From assembly GCA_958510875.1 (NCBI GenBank), contig OY294068.1:155594388-155658387 (forward strand): a stretch of DNA of 64,000 nucleotides. Direction: 5' to 3'. The notes under the pieces were generated by a model. It was not told the origin of the DNA and did no database searches. It saw only the letters and a program-made list of their open reading frames with translations. The DNA comes from Endomychus coccineus (lineage: Eukaryota; Arthropoda; Insecta; Coleoptera; Endomychidae). A program made the translations under genes and the position numbers. Shown piece after piece: positions 51,659 through 64,000 of the stretch (the first letter of the stretch is position 1; every line of letters starts with the position of its first letter).

Positions 51659-52354
51659 GGAGAAAGCTATCTGCCAGAAGAACTTTTTGCGTGGTTTCGT
51701 AACCGTGGACGAAACATGAATCCATCACAACACACCAGAGACCAAAGAACAGTCAAAACAGTGGACTTGTACTGGCGAATCGAAGCCGAAAAAGGCCAAA
51801 TAAGTGGGCTTATCGGTCGAACAAAGTCATGGTGATAGTGTTTAGGGATGCACACGGTATCGTCCATATCGATTACCTTGAAAAGGGCAACACGATCACC
51901 GGCCTATAGTATGCAGAGCTGTTGGATCGATTCGACGCCGATTTGAAGCGAAAGCGTACGCTTTTGGCAAAGACAGAAGTGCTCTTCCACCAGGACATCG
52001 CACCGGCGCACAGTTCCGCAGTCGCAATGGCAAAATTGCATGAATTGCCCTACGAATTGGTTCACATTCCCCCGTATTCTCCAGATTTGGCCCCCTGCGA
52101 TTTTTATCTATTTCCAAACTTGAAGAAATAACTTGATGGAAAGAGATTTGGTTCTAACGATGAGGTCATCGCTGAATCAAACGCCTATTTTGAGAGATTG
52201 CCGAAATCGTATTATTTGGAAAGAATTGAAAATTGGAAAAACGTTGGACGAAGTGAACTGGGCGACAAGAAGATTATGTTGAAAAATAAAATGAGTATTG
52301 GCCAAATAAATCATTTCTAGTTCCATTTTTCAGAAGCTTTTCACCTTGCCCTCA
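51659..52354 (+). pseudogene. 5'-truncated mariner transposase
   Basis: Pieces read VFRDAHGIVHIDYLEKGNTI (broken at TAG), then LLDRFDADLKRKRTLLAKTE and VLFHQDIAPAHSS, PDLAPCDFYLFPNLKK with a stop after it. Second and third catalytic aspartates are present (HQDIAPAH, APCDFYLF). The N-terminus and 5' end are missing; the right end CTTGCCCTCA is in place. Confidence 0.85.
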
Positions 52355-52858
52355 TATTGTCGAACTCTAATATCAGTGAATCTCAAGCAAGAAATGTGTT
52401 GGTTATATTTTGTTGTATTTATATTGTTGTTGTTATTTGTCTTAAAACTCACGCTTGCATCGTATTGTCAGATTGTAAAATTGTAATTATTTATTTTACA
52501 TTGTTTTACAAATTTTATGAGTCAAAAGCCACAGAAATATCCTTTATAAAGGAGTATCAAAGTGTTCACAAGTATGTAAGACAACACAGTGCTAGGGTAA
52601 CTTTTCTTGAAGGAAAAAGAGAAGCTTTTGAAGGCAGCCACAGCCAGAAATTTATAGTATAAACCTTTATACCAATAATCGACTCTCTAATTTGCAACAT
52701 ACAAACGCGCAGTAAGAAATATGAGAAGATATTTGAACTGAACATTTCAAGTCATATCTGATCACCGACGGCGAAAAACTGGAGAAACAGCAAAAAGAAG
52801 AAATGGAAAAAGGAAGATTCATAAGAAATACGATTCTACAAATGAAGATGAAAAACTA

Positions 52859-53137
52859 TTGTTGGATGGGGAGGGGTTGGGTCTATTGGGATCAACACAC
52901 TCTATATACATGTATAATAAAAACCTATTTACAGTGTTCCCAAATATTGAAATAATATTGAGAATTTTCTTATCGATGATGATCACTAACGCGAGAGGTG
53001 AGCGTTCATTTTCAAAGCTAAAATTGGTCAAAAATGAATTGAGAAATCGTTTGAATAATTTCAGCTTGATATGTATTGAAAATGAAATATTATCAAGAGT
53101 TTATTTTCAAGGCATAATTTATGATTTTGCTAAATAA
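52859..53137 (+). pseudogene. hAT transposase C-terminal domain
   Basis: Reads VFPNIEIILRIFLSMMITNA and GERSFSKLKLVKNELRNRLN, then LICIENEILSRV and a stop. This is the hAT dimerisation domain (ZMYM-type transposases). Stops upstream separate it from the rest. Confidence 0.8.
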
Positions 53138-53352
53138 AATGTAGAAAACGAATTTTCGATTAAAACTTCATTCTATTATGGATTGCTTTTGTTAAATGTT
53201 ATATGTATATATACAAAATCCGATATAAAGGTCACATATGGGAGTCTGCTTTTGCACACGGACCCGGGGCCTCAAGAAGTCTTAAGACGTCCCTGTATAT
53301 CATGATGAAATTACTTGTCTATTTCAACGGTTAACTCACAGGACAGGTCGAT

Positions 53353-53760
53353 TTATGTTTGTATTAATGCTTTTACACTTACCACGACTGGACGTTCCAA
53401 GACGTTTTCAATGTTTTTAAAAACGAATTGCACTAGTGTTTCATTCGGTATTCCTTTCATCTCCCCCAATGGGGAGTTGATAATGTATTTGCTTGAAAAT
53501 TTATTTTGTTCTTCATATTTATTGACACCGAGTCCGGTTTGCCGTTTGGTACAAGCAATATCAGGTCTTCGAGACGGTGATTTTGACAATATAGTTGATA
53601 AACCACGTTGTAAAATGTGGTGTATTGTTGTCGCTTTGTTTAAATTTGTATTGCAAATTCTAAACATTGTTTTTTCAGGAATATGTTCTAAAAAATATTG
53701 AGTTAATTCCCTCAAAATTGGATCAGTAGAATAGAGGAAGGGATGGGATAAACTATTCAT
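53353..53760 (-). CDS. Unrecognised 135-codon ORF
   Basis: ATG at 53760, TAA at 53353. The product starts MNSLSHPFLYSTDPILRELT and is basic and mostly helical by composition, with one cysteine in the ICNTNL and one in the DIACTKR block. No signal peptide or membrane segment is seen. I do not recognise the family. It lies just after a hAT element, away from host exons. It may be a transposon, viral or host remnant, or an exon. Confidence 0.35.
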   Translation of the reverse strand: MNSLSHPFLYSTDPILRELTQYFLEHIPEKTMFRICNTNLNKATTIHHILQRGLSTILSKSPSRRPDIACTKRQTGLGVNKYEEQNKFSSKYIINSPLGEMKGIPNETLVQFVFKNIENVLERPVVVSVKALIQT

Positions 53761-53779
53761 TCTAATTTTCAAAGATCAT

Positions 53780-54470
53780 TTCATTGTACTGATATTGTAC
53801 AGTCAAAGAAATAAAACTATGGACTCGACTTGGCCAAAGTCTTTTCACGTATACAACTTTTGATAAAAATCATCAAGTTTTGGATAAGCTTAATTGTATC
53901 TATGCATAAGCAAGCAGGGAAACACTTATTGAATGAAAAACACTGAAAAACATCAAATTATCCCAAACGCTCACGAGTGTAGACTGTGTACCATATGAAT
54001 TTTAAGTTTTGATAGTGAAACGAGATTCAATTTCTAGGACAAAACTTCCTTGCTACCTGTTACCACTGTTTGAGAAAAACTTATTGCTTTGCAATTTGCA
54101 ACGGCCATTCTATAATAATAGGGCATATCTTCAAAATCTGATGGAAACAATTATTGCTAAGCACGTTGACAATTTTGAACAATTATTGTAATTTAATTTT
54201 TCTTCTGAATTGCAAAGTAAGCAAGCATTATTCATTCGAATTGTAGTTTCTCATTGAATTACCAATGTCCTAGACTAAATTCCATGTTCGTAGATAATTG
54301 TGTTGTGTTGCAATCTGATCCTTAAATAAATAATAGAGGAAAATCATTTTTGAACTTAATAATTCATTATAATAGATAATCTATTAGAGAATAATAATTT
54401 GCAAGAATATTTGGGCGTTGGCAAAATATTAAAAGTGACCTCAGCTGACAATACGATGTCATCGATTTAT
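53780..54470. other. No gene recognised
   Basis: A short frame at 54009-54191 (RPFYNNRAYLQNLM, EQLL end) may be the end of a decayed gene. Nothing else stands out. Confidence 0.4.
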
Positions 54471-54474
54471 CAAT

Positions 54475-54580
54475 AGTTATATGTAAATTCTTGAGAAATA
54501 GGTCATATTAACATGTATGCTTACTACATTTTCGTATTTACGTACGTTTCGGTTTCACGACCATCATCAGAAGACTGAAA
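54475..54580 (-). repeat. Single Penelope-type terminal unit with ribozyme-like core
   Basis: Matches one arm of 22805-23190. Core at 54546-54570 (minus): CTGATGA, GGT/ACC stem II, GAAACGTACGTA. Confidence 0.6.
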
Positions 54581-54989
54581 ACTAATTCATCAACTAAAGT
54601 GCAGAATTTCGTACATAGTCTGGCAGCAAATTCCATTGCACTGAAGTACCCAGAATTTCAAACAAATGTGTTTGAAATTTTAGTAACACGATAGGAAAGG
54701 ACCTTACCGAACTAATATCACTGATTTGTATCAGCTTTCTACATAAACACAATTTTAAACATGATTAAGAAATACGTAGAAATTTGCAAGATCTTAATTA
54801 ATTAAATTTGTATAAATTTGACTCAATGATTGTATAGCGGTTCTACTATTTACAGAATCAAGTCTTATGTAAATCATCTCCAGGATACATCTTATCTTTC
54901 ATAATAATTGATAGCTAAACTATTAACATTTTTATAATCGAACTGATGGTTTTAATCAAAACAATGTTTATTAAGAGCAGTGGATTCTT

Positions 54990-55177
54990 CGTTTTTATTG
55001 CTATATTAGGGTTTCTTTACTTTAAGGTATTAACGGTTTTAGATTTGTAAAATAATTACCAACACTGTTAGTAGGTTTATGCGCAACATTTATGTCATAC
55101 TTTTTAAAACATTTCTTAATTTTCTTTGAGGTCTCCGAAATGTATGGTACGTATGGTATGGTTATTTGTATCACCGT

Positions 55178-55195
<18 letters not shown>
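54990..55195 (-). pseudogene. Penelope-like RT end fragment
   Basis: Minus strand reads [21 protein letters not shown], similar to NGDKNSFITLPYIPETSEKI at 56570-56640 on plus. Short and decayed. Confidence 0.45.
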
Positions 55196-56045
<850 letters not shown>

Positions 56046-56056
<11 letters not shown>

Positions 56057-56690
56057 ATTCTGTTTATTCTTTCTTTAATGATGAGGTTAAAAAACTTTTT
56101 TGGGTAGCCTTCATTACCAAGGTATTACAAACTTTTTTCGAATTTTTGGAACGGTTTTCTGGGTGTGATAATTTTAGAGCGTGTGTCCCAATAATAAAAT
56201 TTAGTACGTAATTAATAAATTCCACAATTTCCACTGTAAACTTCAATTTACCTATGAAAAAGAAGTGAAGAAAAATATAAATCTCCTAGGCATGATTCAG
56301 ACGGAAAAATAAATACATCTTGGTTTACATAAGAAGTTTGGTCTCAACGATATCTTCACTATAATTCAGTTGCACCATCAAGTTATGAACAAGTCTTATA
56401 AATAGTCTTACAGATCGTGCCTTGAAATTGTCATTACCAGTAAACCGTACCAAAATTTGAAAAAACTTCGTAATACATTGGAAATGAATGGCTACCCAAA
56501 AAGGTTTTTAATCAAATCATTAAAAGAAGAATAAACCAACTCTATAACAGTACATCACATACAAATAATATAAACGGCGATAAAAATAGTTTTATAACAT
56601 TACCATACATTCCGGAGACCTCAGAGAAAATTGAGAAATACATATTTTTATTGAATGAAGTTGATTTCTTCTTGTAGTTTTATAAATTTC
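56046..56690. pseudogene. Inverted pair of Penelope-like RT fragments
   Basis: Minus strand 56250-56046 reads GYPKKFFNLIIKERINRIYN; plus strand 56450-56690 reads NTLEMNGYPKRFLIKSLKEE, then LPYIPETSEKIEKYI. Both are the region just before the GIY-YIG domain. The same paired arrangement recurs at 63380-63722. All copies have stops or shifts. Confidence 0.65.
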
Positions 56691-56939
56691 TCCAGTTCCT
56701 TCAACTATCTATTCCAAAAATTCTCCGTTAAAAAAGAATGGAATAAATGCCGTGACCTTTATATTTTAAGTTTGTTATTCTTTACATTCATAATTACATC
56801 ATATGTATTATGTATTGGCAATATAAATGCATTATTTGAATTTCAATTTAATATAAAGGCTTACATTAATAATAACAGAATAAAGGAGTTATTTTATGAT
56901 AAGTTATCAATAGAATTTAGGAAAATTTATAGTTAGAAT

Positions 56940-57740
56940 AATAAATAATGTTACCAGCAATCAGGCAAAAATCGCAATGGTTCTAGTAAAATAGACTGAC
57001 CTTATTTTTCTCCTGAATAGGTAAATTAATCAGTGTAATAAATATGTGAATTGGCCACTATAACAAATAATGACAATTTGTTTTTCTAAAGGCTAATTAA
57101 AATGAATATTTGATGACATACATTGTTGCTTAATGTTGAAATTTCATTTATTATAAATTAGGCTAAATTAATCTGGATGTGTATAAATACGCCAACAAAG
57201 TTAACTCATGTCAGAGTTCAAATTCTGGACAAGCCAACGTTGCCACATTCTTCGTACTTAATATGTTCTTCTGGCTTCCCTGCGATACTATCCTATATAA
57301 TACTTTATGTGAACATAATAAAGTTAGACCAAAACGAGGGTTGCTTGGATCTTCTTTGTTCACAAGTTGAAACTATCGTACCACTTGTTGTGAGTTGTGT
57401 TAACGGAACACAATCTGGGAATATTATGGAATACATCGTAACGATTGTAATAAAACGTAGTCAAGAAATAGGTTATTTGAAAATTTTATTATTGGACATA
57501 GTTTGGTAAGCATCCTTCAAAACGAGACATTTAAAAAGTGTGATGCTATATTATATGATTGGAACACGCAGTATTGTTAGTTTATAATTTCATTATAGGT
57601 TTGAATATTGAGACACGCATTGTTATCATAGTTAGTTAAATAAAGACTATCATAAAAGTAGCATTGGCGTCTGACTTTCTAAATCCTCAACAATACTTGT
57701 AGTCGAGGAAATAAATCATAAGAAAGGCCAAAAGGTCGAA
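56940..57740. other. No gene recognised
   Basis: A 110-codon open frame at 57177-57509 has hydrophobic stretches but no family resemblance; likely chance. Confidence 0.35.
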
Positions 57741-57904
57741 AAAAAAATAAGCGGAACCGATTTTGATCTTTTTTTTTAATTCGATTCAGGCAGTCATTTA
57801 CAAAAAATGTTACCAGTTTGTTATTGTATGACGTTCATTTTTGCATTTCTATAGAGGAAAATGCATCTCTTTGAGAGGCTGAAATTCAATATAAAAAAAA
57901 TGCT

Positions 57905-58500
57905 TGAGCTTTTCGGTCATGATCATGACCCTCAATAGTCACCTGGTGGTCAGAATATTCTGATTTCCTAGGTCCTCTCCAGGGACTATTTTGATATGCT
58001 CAGAAACGTAACCAAAATCGTCCCTCGGGGAATTATTTTGGGGTCCCTGATCACGATTCCGGTGCCAGATTCCAACTGCGTTGCACCTGAGGCTCTAAGG
58101 ATCCACTAACGTCGTCTCCAGGGAATTCATCATTATATCTTCTACAATAGAGGGAAACTTATTAGGGAGGTTCTCTTGAAGTTTCCGGTCATGACCACGA
58201 CCCTCAATAGTGATGGTCAGAATATTCTGATGACCTAGGTCCTCTCCAGGGACAATTTTTTAATATACTCAGAAACGCAACCAAAATCGTCTCTCGGGGT
58301 ATTCGAGATTCAAACTGCGTTTGCACATGGAGCTCTGGGGATCCACTAACGTCATCTCCAGGGAATTCATCAAAATATATCTTCTGCAATGGAGTGATAC
58401 TTGTTAGGAAGGTTCTCTTGTGATTTCCAGTCATAGCCATGACCTGGTGGTCAGAATATCCTGATTACCTAGGTCTTCTCCGGGGACTAGTTTTTAATAC
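57905..58500. repeat. Tandem repeat, unit ~245-285 bp, about 2.3 copies
   Basis: Units begin near 57910, 58190 and 58435 and share GGTCAGAATATTCTGAT, CCTAGGTCCTCTCCAGGGAC, CGCAACCAAAATCGTC, GGATCCACTAACGTC and CTCCAGGGAATTCATC. No coding capacity is evident. Confidence 0.85.
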
Positions 58501-59589
58501 ACTTCATTTCCTCGACTAATGACTTCACAAGGCTATCCTGCAAAAGTCCTTATGTTGGGTTAGAAGTTTGGTTTTCTATAGAGTTTGTTGAAAAGTATGT
58601 GTGAATGTGAGTTCCACAATATAGGGAAGTAGTCGGTGGGAAATCCAACTCTAAGCACGCAGAAATCACTGATTCTGGCATAGTTAACTCTAATTTCATC
58701 GTCGAGCAGGAGATGATTCGGACACCAACCGATACTACTTACATGCTGCGCACTAACGTGGTGAAGATTTTGTTTCAATAGCTAACGACAATGCGATTAT
58801 GATAAATAATCTAAGCAAATGCACCTCAAAATTTTATTTTCGATGTCAGGGGGTGCCTTGTGCCTTTACTGTTGTTAATGTTATTGGAACTAATTGTACG
58901 AGTACGACCATTTACAAAAATTAACTATAATTATTACGTGTTTTGAAATAAAACATGTTTACATTGTAAATTCTGTGCTCAGGTCAGTGATTATAATTGT
59001 AACCCGAATTATAAACTATTGTTAGATATTAGTTATCTGTATGGTATTCAAATCCTTCATAATAAGAAGGCAAAAATGCCCGTTTTTGTTAATATTTATT
59101 TTCTTAATGAAGTCGATCTTTACTTGATGAAAACTATTTATAAATAATATTAATCATTTCAATTATTATTATATTGATTTTTATTTATTTTGATACGATG
59201 TATGGGTATCGCTACTTTTATTTAAATTTTTTTCCATTTCATTTCAAAATTTTCTTCATTTTGTGAGCAGAAATAGTCCATTCTTTCAAATATGGGGAGA
59301 TGTGATGCGATATATCAGGAACACACATCAGTGTTATATATTCAGCAATCTGGCAGTTTATAATATATAAAATTAGATGCACTTAAGCATTTCGTGAAAT
59401 ACTTGAATGTAGTTTTACAAATAGTGCAGTTGCACTTTAACAATGAAAAATAAATAATTACAATTCTACAATCTTACAATACGATGCAAGCGTGAGATTT
59501 AAGACAAATAAGAACAACAATATAAACAGAACCAGATATAACCAAAGCATTTCTTGCTTGACATTCACTAATACTGGAGTTAGATAGTA
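58501..59589. other. No gene recognised
   Basis: AT-rich. A 72-codon frame at 58560-58778 (minus) has no known domain. Confidence 0.35.
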
Positions 59590-60221
59590 CGAGGGCAAGG
59601 TGAAAAGTTCCTGACAAATGAAACAAGCAATGATTTATTTAGTCAAAACTTATTGTATTTCTCAACATAACCTCCTCCTTGTAGCCCGATACATTTCGTC
59701 CAACATTGATCTAATTTTTTCAAGTTTGGAAATTGAAAAAATCGCAGGGGGCCAAATCCATGGTGGATGACGAACGAATTTGTAGCGCAATTAATGCAAT
59801 TTTGCCATTGCGACTGCGGACCTGTGCGCCGGTACGTTGTCCTGGTGGAAGATCACATTTTCTTTGCCAAATACGACAGCTTTCGCTTCATATCAGCGTC
59901 ATATCGATTCAACAGCTCTACATAATATACGTCGGTGATCGTTTTGCCCTTCTCAAGGTAATCGATATGGACAATACCGTGCGCATTCCATAAACTGTCG
60001 CCATGACTTTGTTGGCTGATAAACCCACTTTGGCCTTTTGCGGCATCGATTCGCCAGGACAAGTCCACTGTTTCGACTGTTTTTTGGTTGTTCTTTGGTC
60101 TCTGGTGTGTTGTGATGGATCCATGTTTCGTTCACGGCGCAAAAGTCCTTCTTATCGCGCTTGAACATTCTATTGTGACGCCATCTGTTTTATTTTTCAG
60201 GAACTTTTCACTTTGCCCTCG
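59590..60221 (-). mobile_element. Internally deleted mariner
   Basis: Ends CGAGGGCAAGGTGAAAAGTT and its inverse, with TA on both sides (59588-59589, 60222-60223). Minus-strand pieces read FKRDKKDFCAVNETWIHH, SWRQFMECARYCPYRLP and KAFVFGKENVIFHQDN-type frames; both transposase ends are missing. Same family as 45642-46710. Confidence 0.88.
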
Positions 60222-60555
60222 TACTAGCTCGGGATTTGTATGTGTGTATGAGAGCACTTGTATTTACTGGTATCTCAACACTAAGTTTACGTTTATAGAT
60301 GAGTCTAAATTTCTTATCATCCTGATATCATTTCATTACATTCAACAAGTCATTAGTTTTTGTACCCGGTTGTTTTAGAAAAAATTTCTACATGTTTTTC
60401 TAAAAACTGTTTTTTTGTGGAATTTTTTTGATCTCACGTGGAAAGTGGTTGTGTACTTTTGGTTTAAAAAAGTGCTTGATCTTTGCCCTGTGGCTTTACT
60501 CATTTTCCTCACATGTACACTATTTATTCTTTATTTGTAGTGGAATAACACTGAT

Positions 60556-61275
60556 TTATATTTTCTTTTCTTTCTTAGTGTTGTTGTGAGGCCAGAGTTA
60601 TACGGAAAATTTGTCTTATATCTAAAGCTTTAACTTCTCTGTACAGGATATCCGATGGGTAAGTCCAATTCTCATTCATAATAATTTTTAGAATTCTTTT
60701 TTGAACAATTTCCAATTTTTTCAGATGAGTATCCCTCACACCCTCCCAGCCTATTATACCATACATGATATTATCAGTCTCTACGAGGGACAAGTATAAT
60801 ATTTTCAACTCCCGGACATCTAAAATCGATTTGAGGTATTTGAAAGTGTGTATTAATGACTTATTCGTCACATATTGAACATGTAGATTCCAATTTAGAT
60901 GGCAGTCAATAAATATACCAAAATAAACACGAATAAACGAGTGTAGAAATCTGGCAGTGTTCAGGTGTAAGAGAAAAAGGGTATGTAAGCTGTCTTTGTA
61001 AAAGTTATAGATAGCAGTTTAGAATTAAACCACTTTTTAATCTTCAACAGATCATTTTGTGCCATTTTTCGTACACATCTACAAATTTTTCCCCTTGTAA
61101 ATTAATGCAGTGTCATCAGCGTAGCTAATGATGTCACCTAGAAAGCCGTTTATGAATAGGTTATTAATATATATGTTGAAAAGCAACGGTTCCAGAACTG
61201 TACCTTGGGAAATTCCAAATTTTACTCTGGAGACACCACTCAGAGCACTGTTCACACGAACACACTGCTTTCTGT
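60556..61275 (-). pseudogene. Non-LTR (LINE) reverse transcriptase fragment
   Basis: Minus strand: GVSRVKFGISQGTVLEPLLF, NIYINNLF and ISYADDTALIYKG are the RT core motifs, then after frame breaks FKYLKSILDVRELKILYLSL and GIIGWEGVRDTHLKKLEIVQ, KRILKIIMNENWTYPS at the C-terminal end. The YADD box is intact, but a TAG follows KGKNL and shifts occur near 60880. The clade (Jockey/CR1-like) is a guess. Confidence 0.8.
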
Positions 61276-63340
61276 TTATGAGATATTATTATTTAATAAC
61301 AATATAGGTTTGCATATTGACACACCTATTTGTAAAATTTGTAATAAAATGTAGGAATATGTAATTAAAGATAATAATTACGTATTTAGCAAATATTGTT
61401 AAAGGTTATCCTACTCGTCCAAAACGTACACATCAAACATTCATGGTAGGAATACCGTAAAGGGGTCTTTAATGAAAATCTTTCCCGGGCCTCATTGATT
61501 GTAATGTAAATTAATTAAATAATACTCGTAGACTAGACTTTTCGCAATTTTTTGATGCACATTTTAAAATCTGCCAATTCCCTTCCTAATTTTGAGATTA
61601 ATAATAATTATTATTAAAGCTTTATAGAATTTATATAAGAGTTTATAGGCAAAACGGTTGATGTAATAATTATTATAACGTTCGCAAATTTTTTATGAAA
61701 AATAATGAATATCGTATATTGTAACTTTATTAAATTCAAGTTTAATTCTTAAAAATCAAGAAGATATAATTTGCCATTATCAAAACCAGTATGCAGCCAA
61801 TTCTTGAAAATCCGTGGCATCCGGATGCCTTCCCCTCTCACTTACGATGCAGGTTTCTCGCGGCTGAGAAACTTTCTCAGTGACTCACATCAAAGTATTT
61901 TCTAAATAATAGTTTAAAGAAACCTCAGCTTGCAAGTAATTTGATAACAACAAAATTTAATATTATGATTTCTATCCTTATGGAGGCATGAAAATTTTCA
62001 TGTTGCCACCCGGGTGGCTTCCGCCCCTAACTTTTGAGCTTAGGTCACAGCGCACTAAAGAGCTGCAGTGGATAAATGAGTTGACTAGCGCTTTTATCAC
62101 AATTTGAACATGGATAAACGAGCTATGTAACTTTAACTCCTTTATCAACTAGAATTTGTTGAAATGTGTAATATAACCCCTTTATCAACTTGAAATATTT
62201 CAAAATAGTACAGAATTTGCGTGTTTAAAGGATATAATAGCTTCCTTCGTACTTAACTCCTTCATTCAATACAAAAAAGCCAAATTTTAATAATGTCACT
62301 TAGCCCCTTTATCTACTCGCCCCTTCAATTGCTGTTGAAACGATATAATAAGTGCAGGACTGGGAATTTTTTGCACTGCCCACGTGCATAAGGTGCACTA
62401 AACATGTACTGTTATTATTTTATGTCTTTTACGTTCTCTTGTTGTGATTCTGGATCTGAAGCCATCACGCACTAAACTAGATTAAAATTAACAAAACTTG
62501 TATTTAAACTGATACACTAAAACTGCTCCAAATTGCCAACGAATTCGATGCAAACACAACATTGTATGACTATTATACGCCCGGGTCTCAGACGTCGTTT
62601 CCCGAATTCTGACGTCATAAATCTCTTTACCAATTAGACAGCGTATTCGCCTACTTTGTTATTTTCAATATGTCAATAATTAATTAAATAACGGGTCAGT
62701 TCAGAGGGTTTTTACAAATAATATACTTTGCTAAATCTTTAATAAATACGTTTGGCAGCAAAACCAAATTGTATGCAACTTCCTCAGTTCAATTATCAAT
62801 AATTTTATTTTATATCAATATTAATTGTAGTTCCCTGACCTCCTTGACCCCTTATTGCATCTATGTCGTACAATGGGTACATTTTTATTGTATTACTTTT
62901 TATATCCAATTCTGATCATGCTACAGTGAAGTGAAATATTCTTATCAATATACTGTTATTTTAGTGTAAATGTAAATTAATGGTCATATGCAGTTTATTA
63001 TTTAGTTAGTAGTTACTGTCTACTATATGCTGTATACGAGGTGTCGGCATAGTTCAAGGTAATAGCTATTTTTGAAACCGTTATTATTCTCTAGAACATT
63101 TGAAATAGAATTAATCAAAAATTTGAACTTCATAGAGTGATAGTTATGGAATAATTACACCTGTAATCTCATTCGCTAAGGATGATTAATATTCGATTTC
63201 AGAATAAGTATTTCCATTTCTGAATCAATTATCGGATAATCAGTTAGACTTTAAAGATTTCTTGTATGCAACTATAGAACAATTACTGTAACAAGCAACT
63301 ATAATTGCTTAGAAGAATGATAAATTCTCTACATTTTCAA
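61276..63340. other. No gene recognised
   Basis: AT-rich, mostly non-repetitive by eye. Phrases such as 'ctttatcaact' recur near 62140-62330 and suggest an eroded element. Confidence 0.35.
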
Positions 63341-63379
63341 GTTCTTCAAACGGTATGTGTAGATGATTGCCTAATGTGT

Positions 63380-63722
63380 GTTTCCAAAAATAAAATTCAG
63401 TATGTAATTGATAAATTTATTAATTTTCTGTGAAAACTTCAATTTACCTGTGAAATAGAAGTGAACAATAACACACATTTCTTAGATATGAATATTAGGC
63501 ATGAATCAGACGGAAAATAAAAACATCGTGGTTTACAAAAGAAATTTGATCTGAACGATATCTTCACTATAATTCAGTTGCACCAGTAAATTATAAAAAA
63601 GTGTTATAAACAGCATTACAGATTTAAAATTGTTATACCCAAAAGTTTGTAATATACTGGAAATGAATGGCTACCGAAAAACATTTTTTAAACCCATCAT
63701 TAAAGAAAGAATAAACAAAACC
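63380..63722. pseudogene. Inverted pair of Penelope-like RT fragments
   Basis: Near copy of 56180-56540. Plus-strand end reads NILEMNGYRKTFFKPIIKER, INKTYNI and joins the terminal unit at 63723. Confidence 0.6.
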
Positions 63723-64000
63723 TATAATATCTTGAATAGTAGACTTCCGCGGATAGCTAATCTTGAAAATTCTTGGCCTCCGGATTGATACCGCGTCACA
63801 ATAGCATAACTTGATGCCGACGTTTCGCCAACCATTACAGGTAGCATCTTCAAGGCTTGAGGATTGAAGTGAAACTGATTCTTTTGGTTTCTATAGCGGT
63901 ATTTATTGTAGGAAAAAGCCTTCACGCTACACAGTTCACTGCCTTTATTCCGGTGGTTAACTCCGTTATGGCACCTGACTCTGCCGTTGTGTGATCATGT
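63723..64000 (-). repeat. Penelope-type terminal unit with ribozyme-like core
   Basis: Matches 19600-19850. Core at 63822-63853 (minus) has TTGAAGA in place of CTGAAGA, then GAAACGTC. It follows directly on a Penelope coding remnant, which ties the motif to that element class. The unit runs to the window end. Confidence 0.65.

Larger units (their letters stand above)
51590..53295 (+). mobile_element. hAT element with nested mariner
   Basis: Ends CAGGGACGTATGATA and the approximate inverse AAGACGTCCCTG; flanks GGTATCAT and TATATCAT agree at 6 of 8 bases. It holds a truncated mariner and a hAT transposase end. Confidence 0.6.

Noticed and set aside
52357..52662. 101-codon plus-strand frame
   Set aside because: Lies in hAT debris between the mariner end and the hAT C-terminus, with no domain features.

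Overview
The window is AT-rich animal DNA, almost certainly from an insect. It carries two intron-containing host genes set in a dense, nested landscape of insect-type transposable elements: Ty3/Gypsy, Copia, Penelope-like, a non-LTR retrotransposon, Tc1/mariner, hAT, Harbinger and foldback MITEs. The insect order cannot be fixed from sequence alone; a beetle would fit the luciferase/4-coumarate-CoA-ligase-like gene, but this is a weak inference.

Host genes. (1) An acyl-CoA synthetase of the 4CL/luciferase-like family lies on the minus strand. Six exons run from 51377 down to 20868; the first exon (roughly 50 codons) is not in view. (2) PPP4R2, the regulatory subunit 2 of protein phosphatase 4, lies on the plus strand with coding exons 21508-22368 and 30943-31737. 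It sits wholly inside the 20.7 kb last intron of the synthetase gene, and its start codon is about 370 bp from the synthetase's last exon.

Layout. 0.9-6.1 kb and 13.4-15.5 kb hold two decayed duplicates of the synthetase-end/PPP4R2-start segment, mixed with an Arg/Gly-rich exon-like sequence. The first duplicate is split by a Tc1/mariner element (1283-3421). An intact Ty3/Gypsy element with apparently identical LTRs (6649-13424) sits in the second. 15.5-20.3 kb holds a mariner with long inverted repeats and a dead hAT that carries a MITE and a satellite-like palindrome. 22.4-30.9 kb, the PPP4R2 intron, holds foldback elements, a 150-bp satellite and Penelope-like fragments. 33.0-35.9 kb is a truncated Copia. 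39.35-41.53 kb is a Harbinger element with a MADF/BESS gene and a broken transposase. 42.9-44.3 kb is a palindrome around an Hsp70 gene fragment. 45.6-53.3 kb holds mariner and hAT elements among the upstream synthetase exons. 54.5-56.7 kb holds Penelope remnants, long (TA)n tracts and palindromic units. 57.9-64 kb holds a tandem repeat, a deleted mariner, a LINE fragment and more Penelope remnants.

The most interesting pattern is a dispersed motif in at least twelve copies, often in inverted pairs and next to Penelope-like coding remnants. It reads as a hammerhead-ribozyme core: C-U-G-A-N-G-A, a stem II, then GAAA. It is followed by a short self-complementary stem III and, in the best copies, by a complementary stem I. 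Other notable items are an extra small myristoylation-type membrane ORF ahead of gag in the Gypsy element, the Hsp70 capture, and introns that consist almost entirely of one transposon each.
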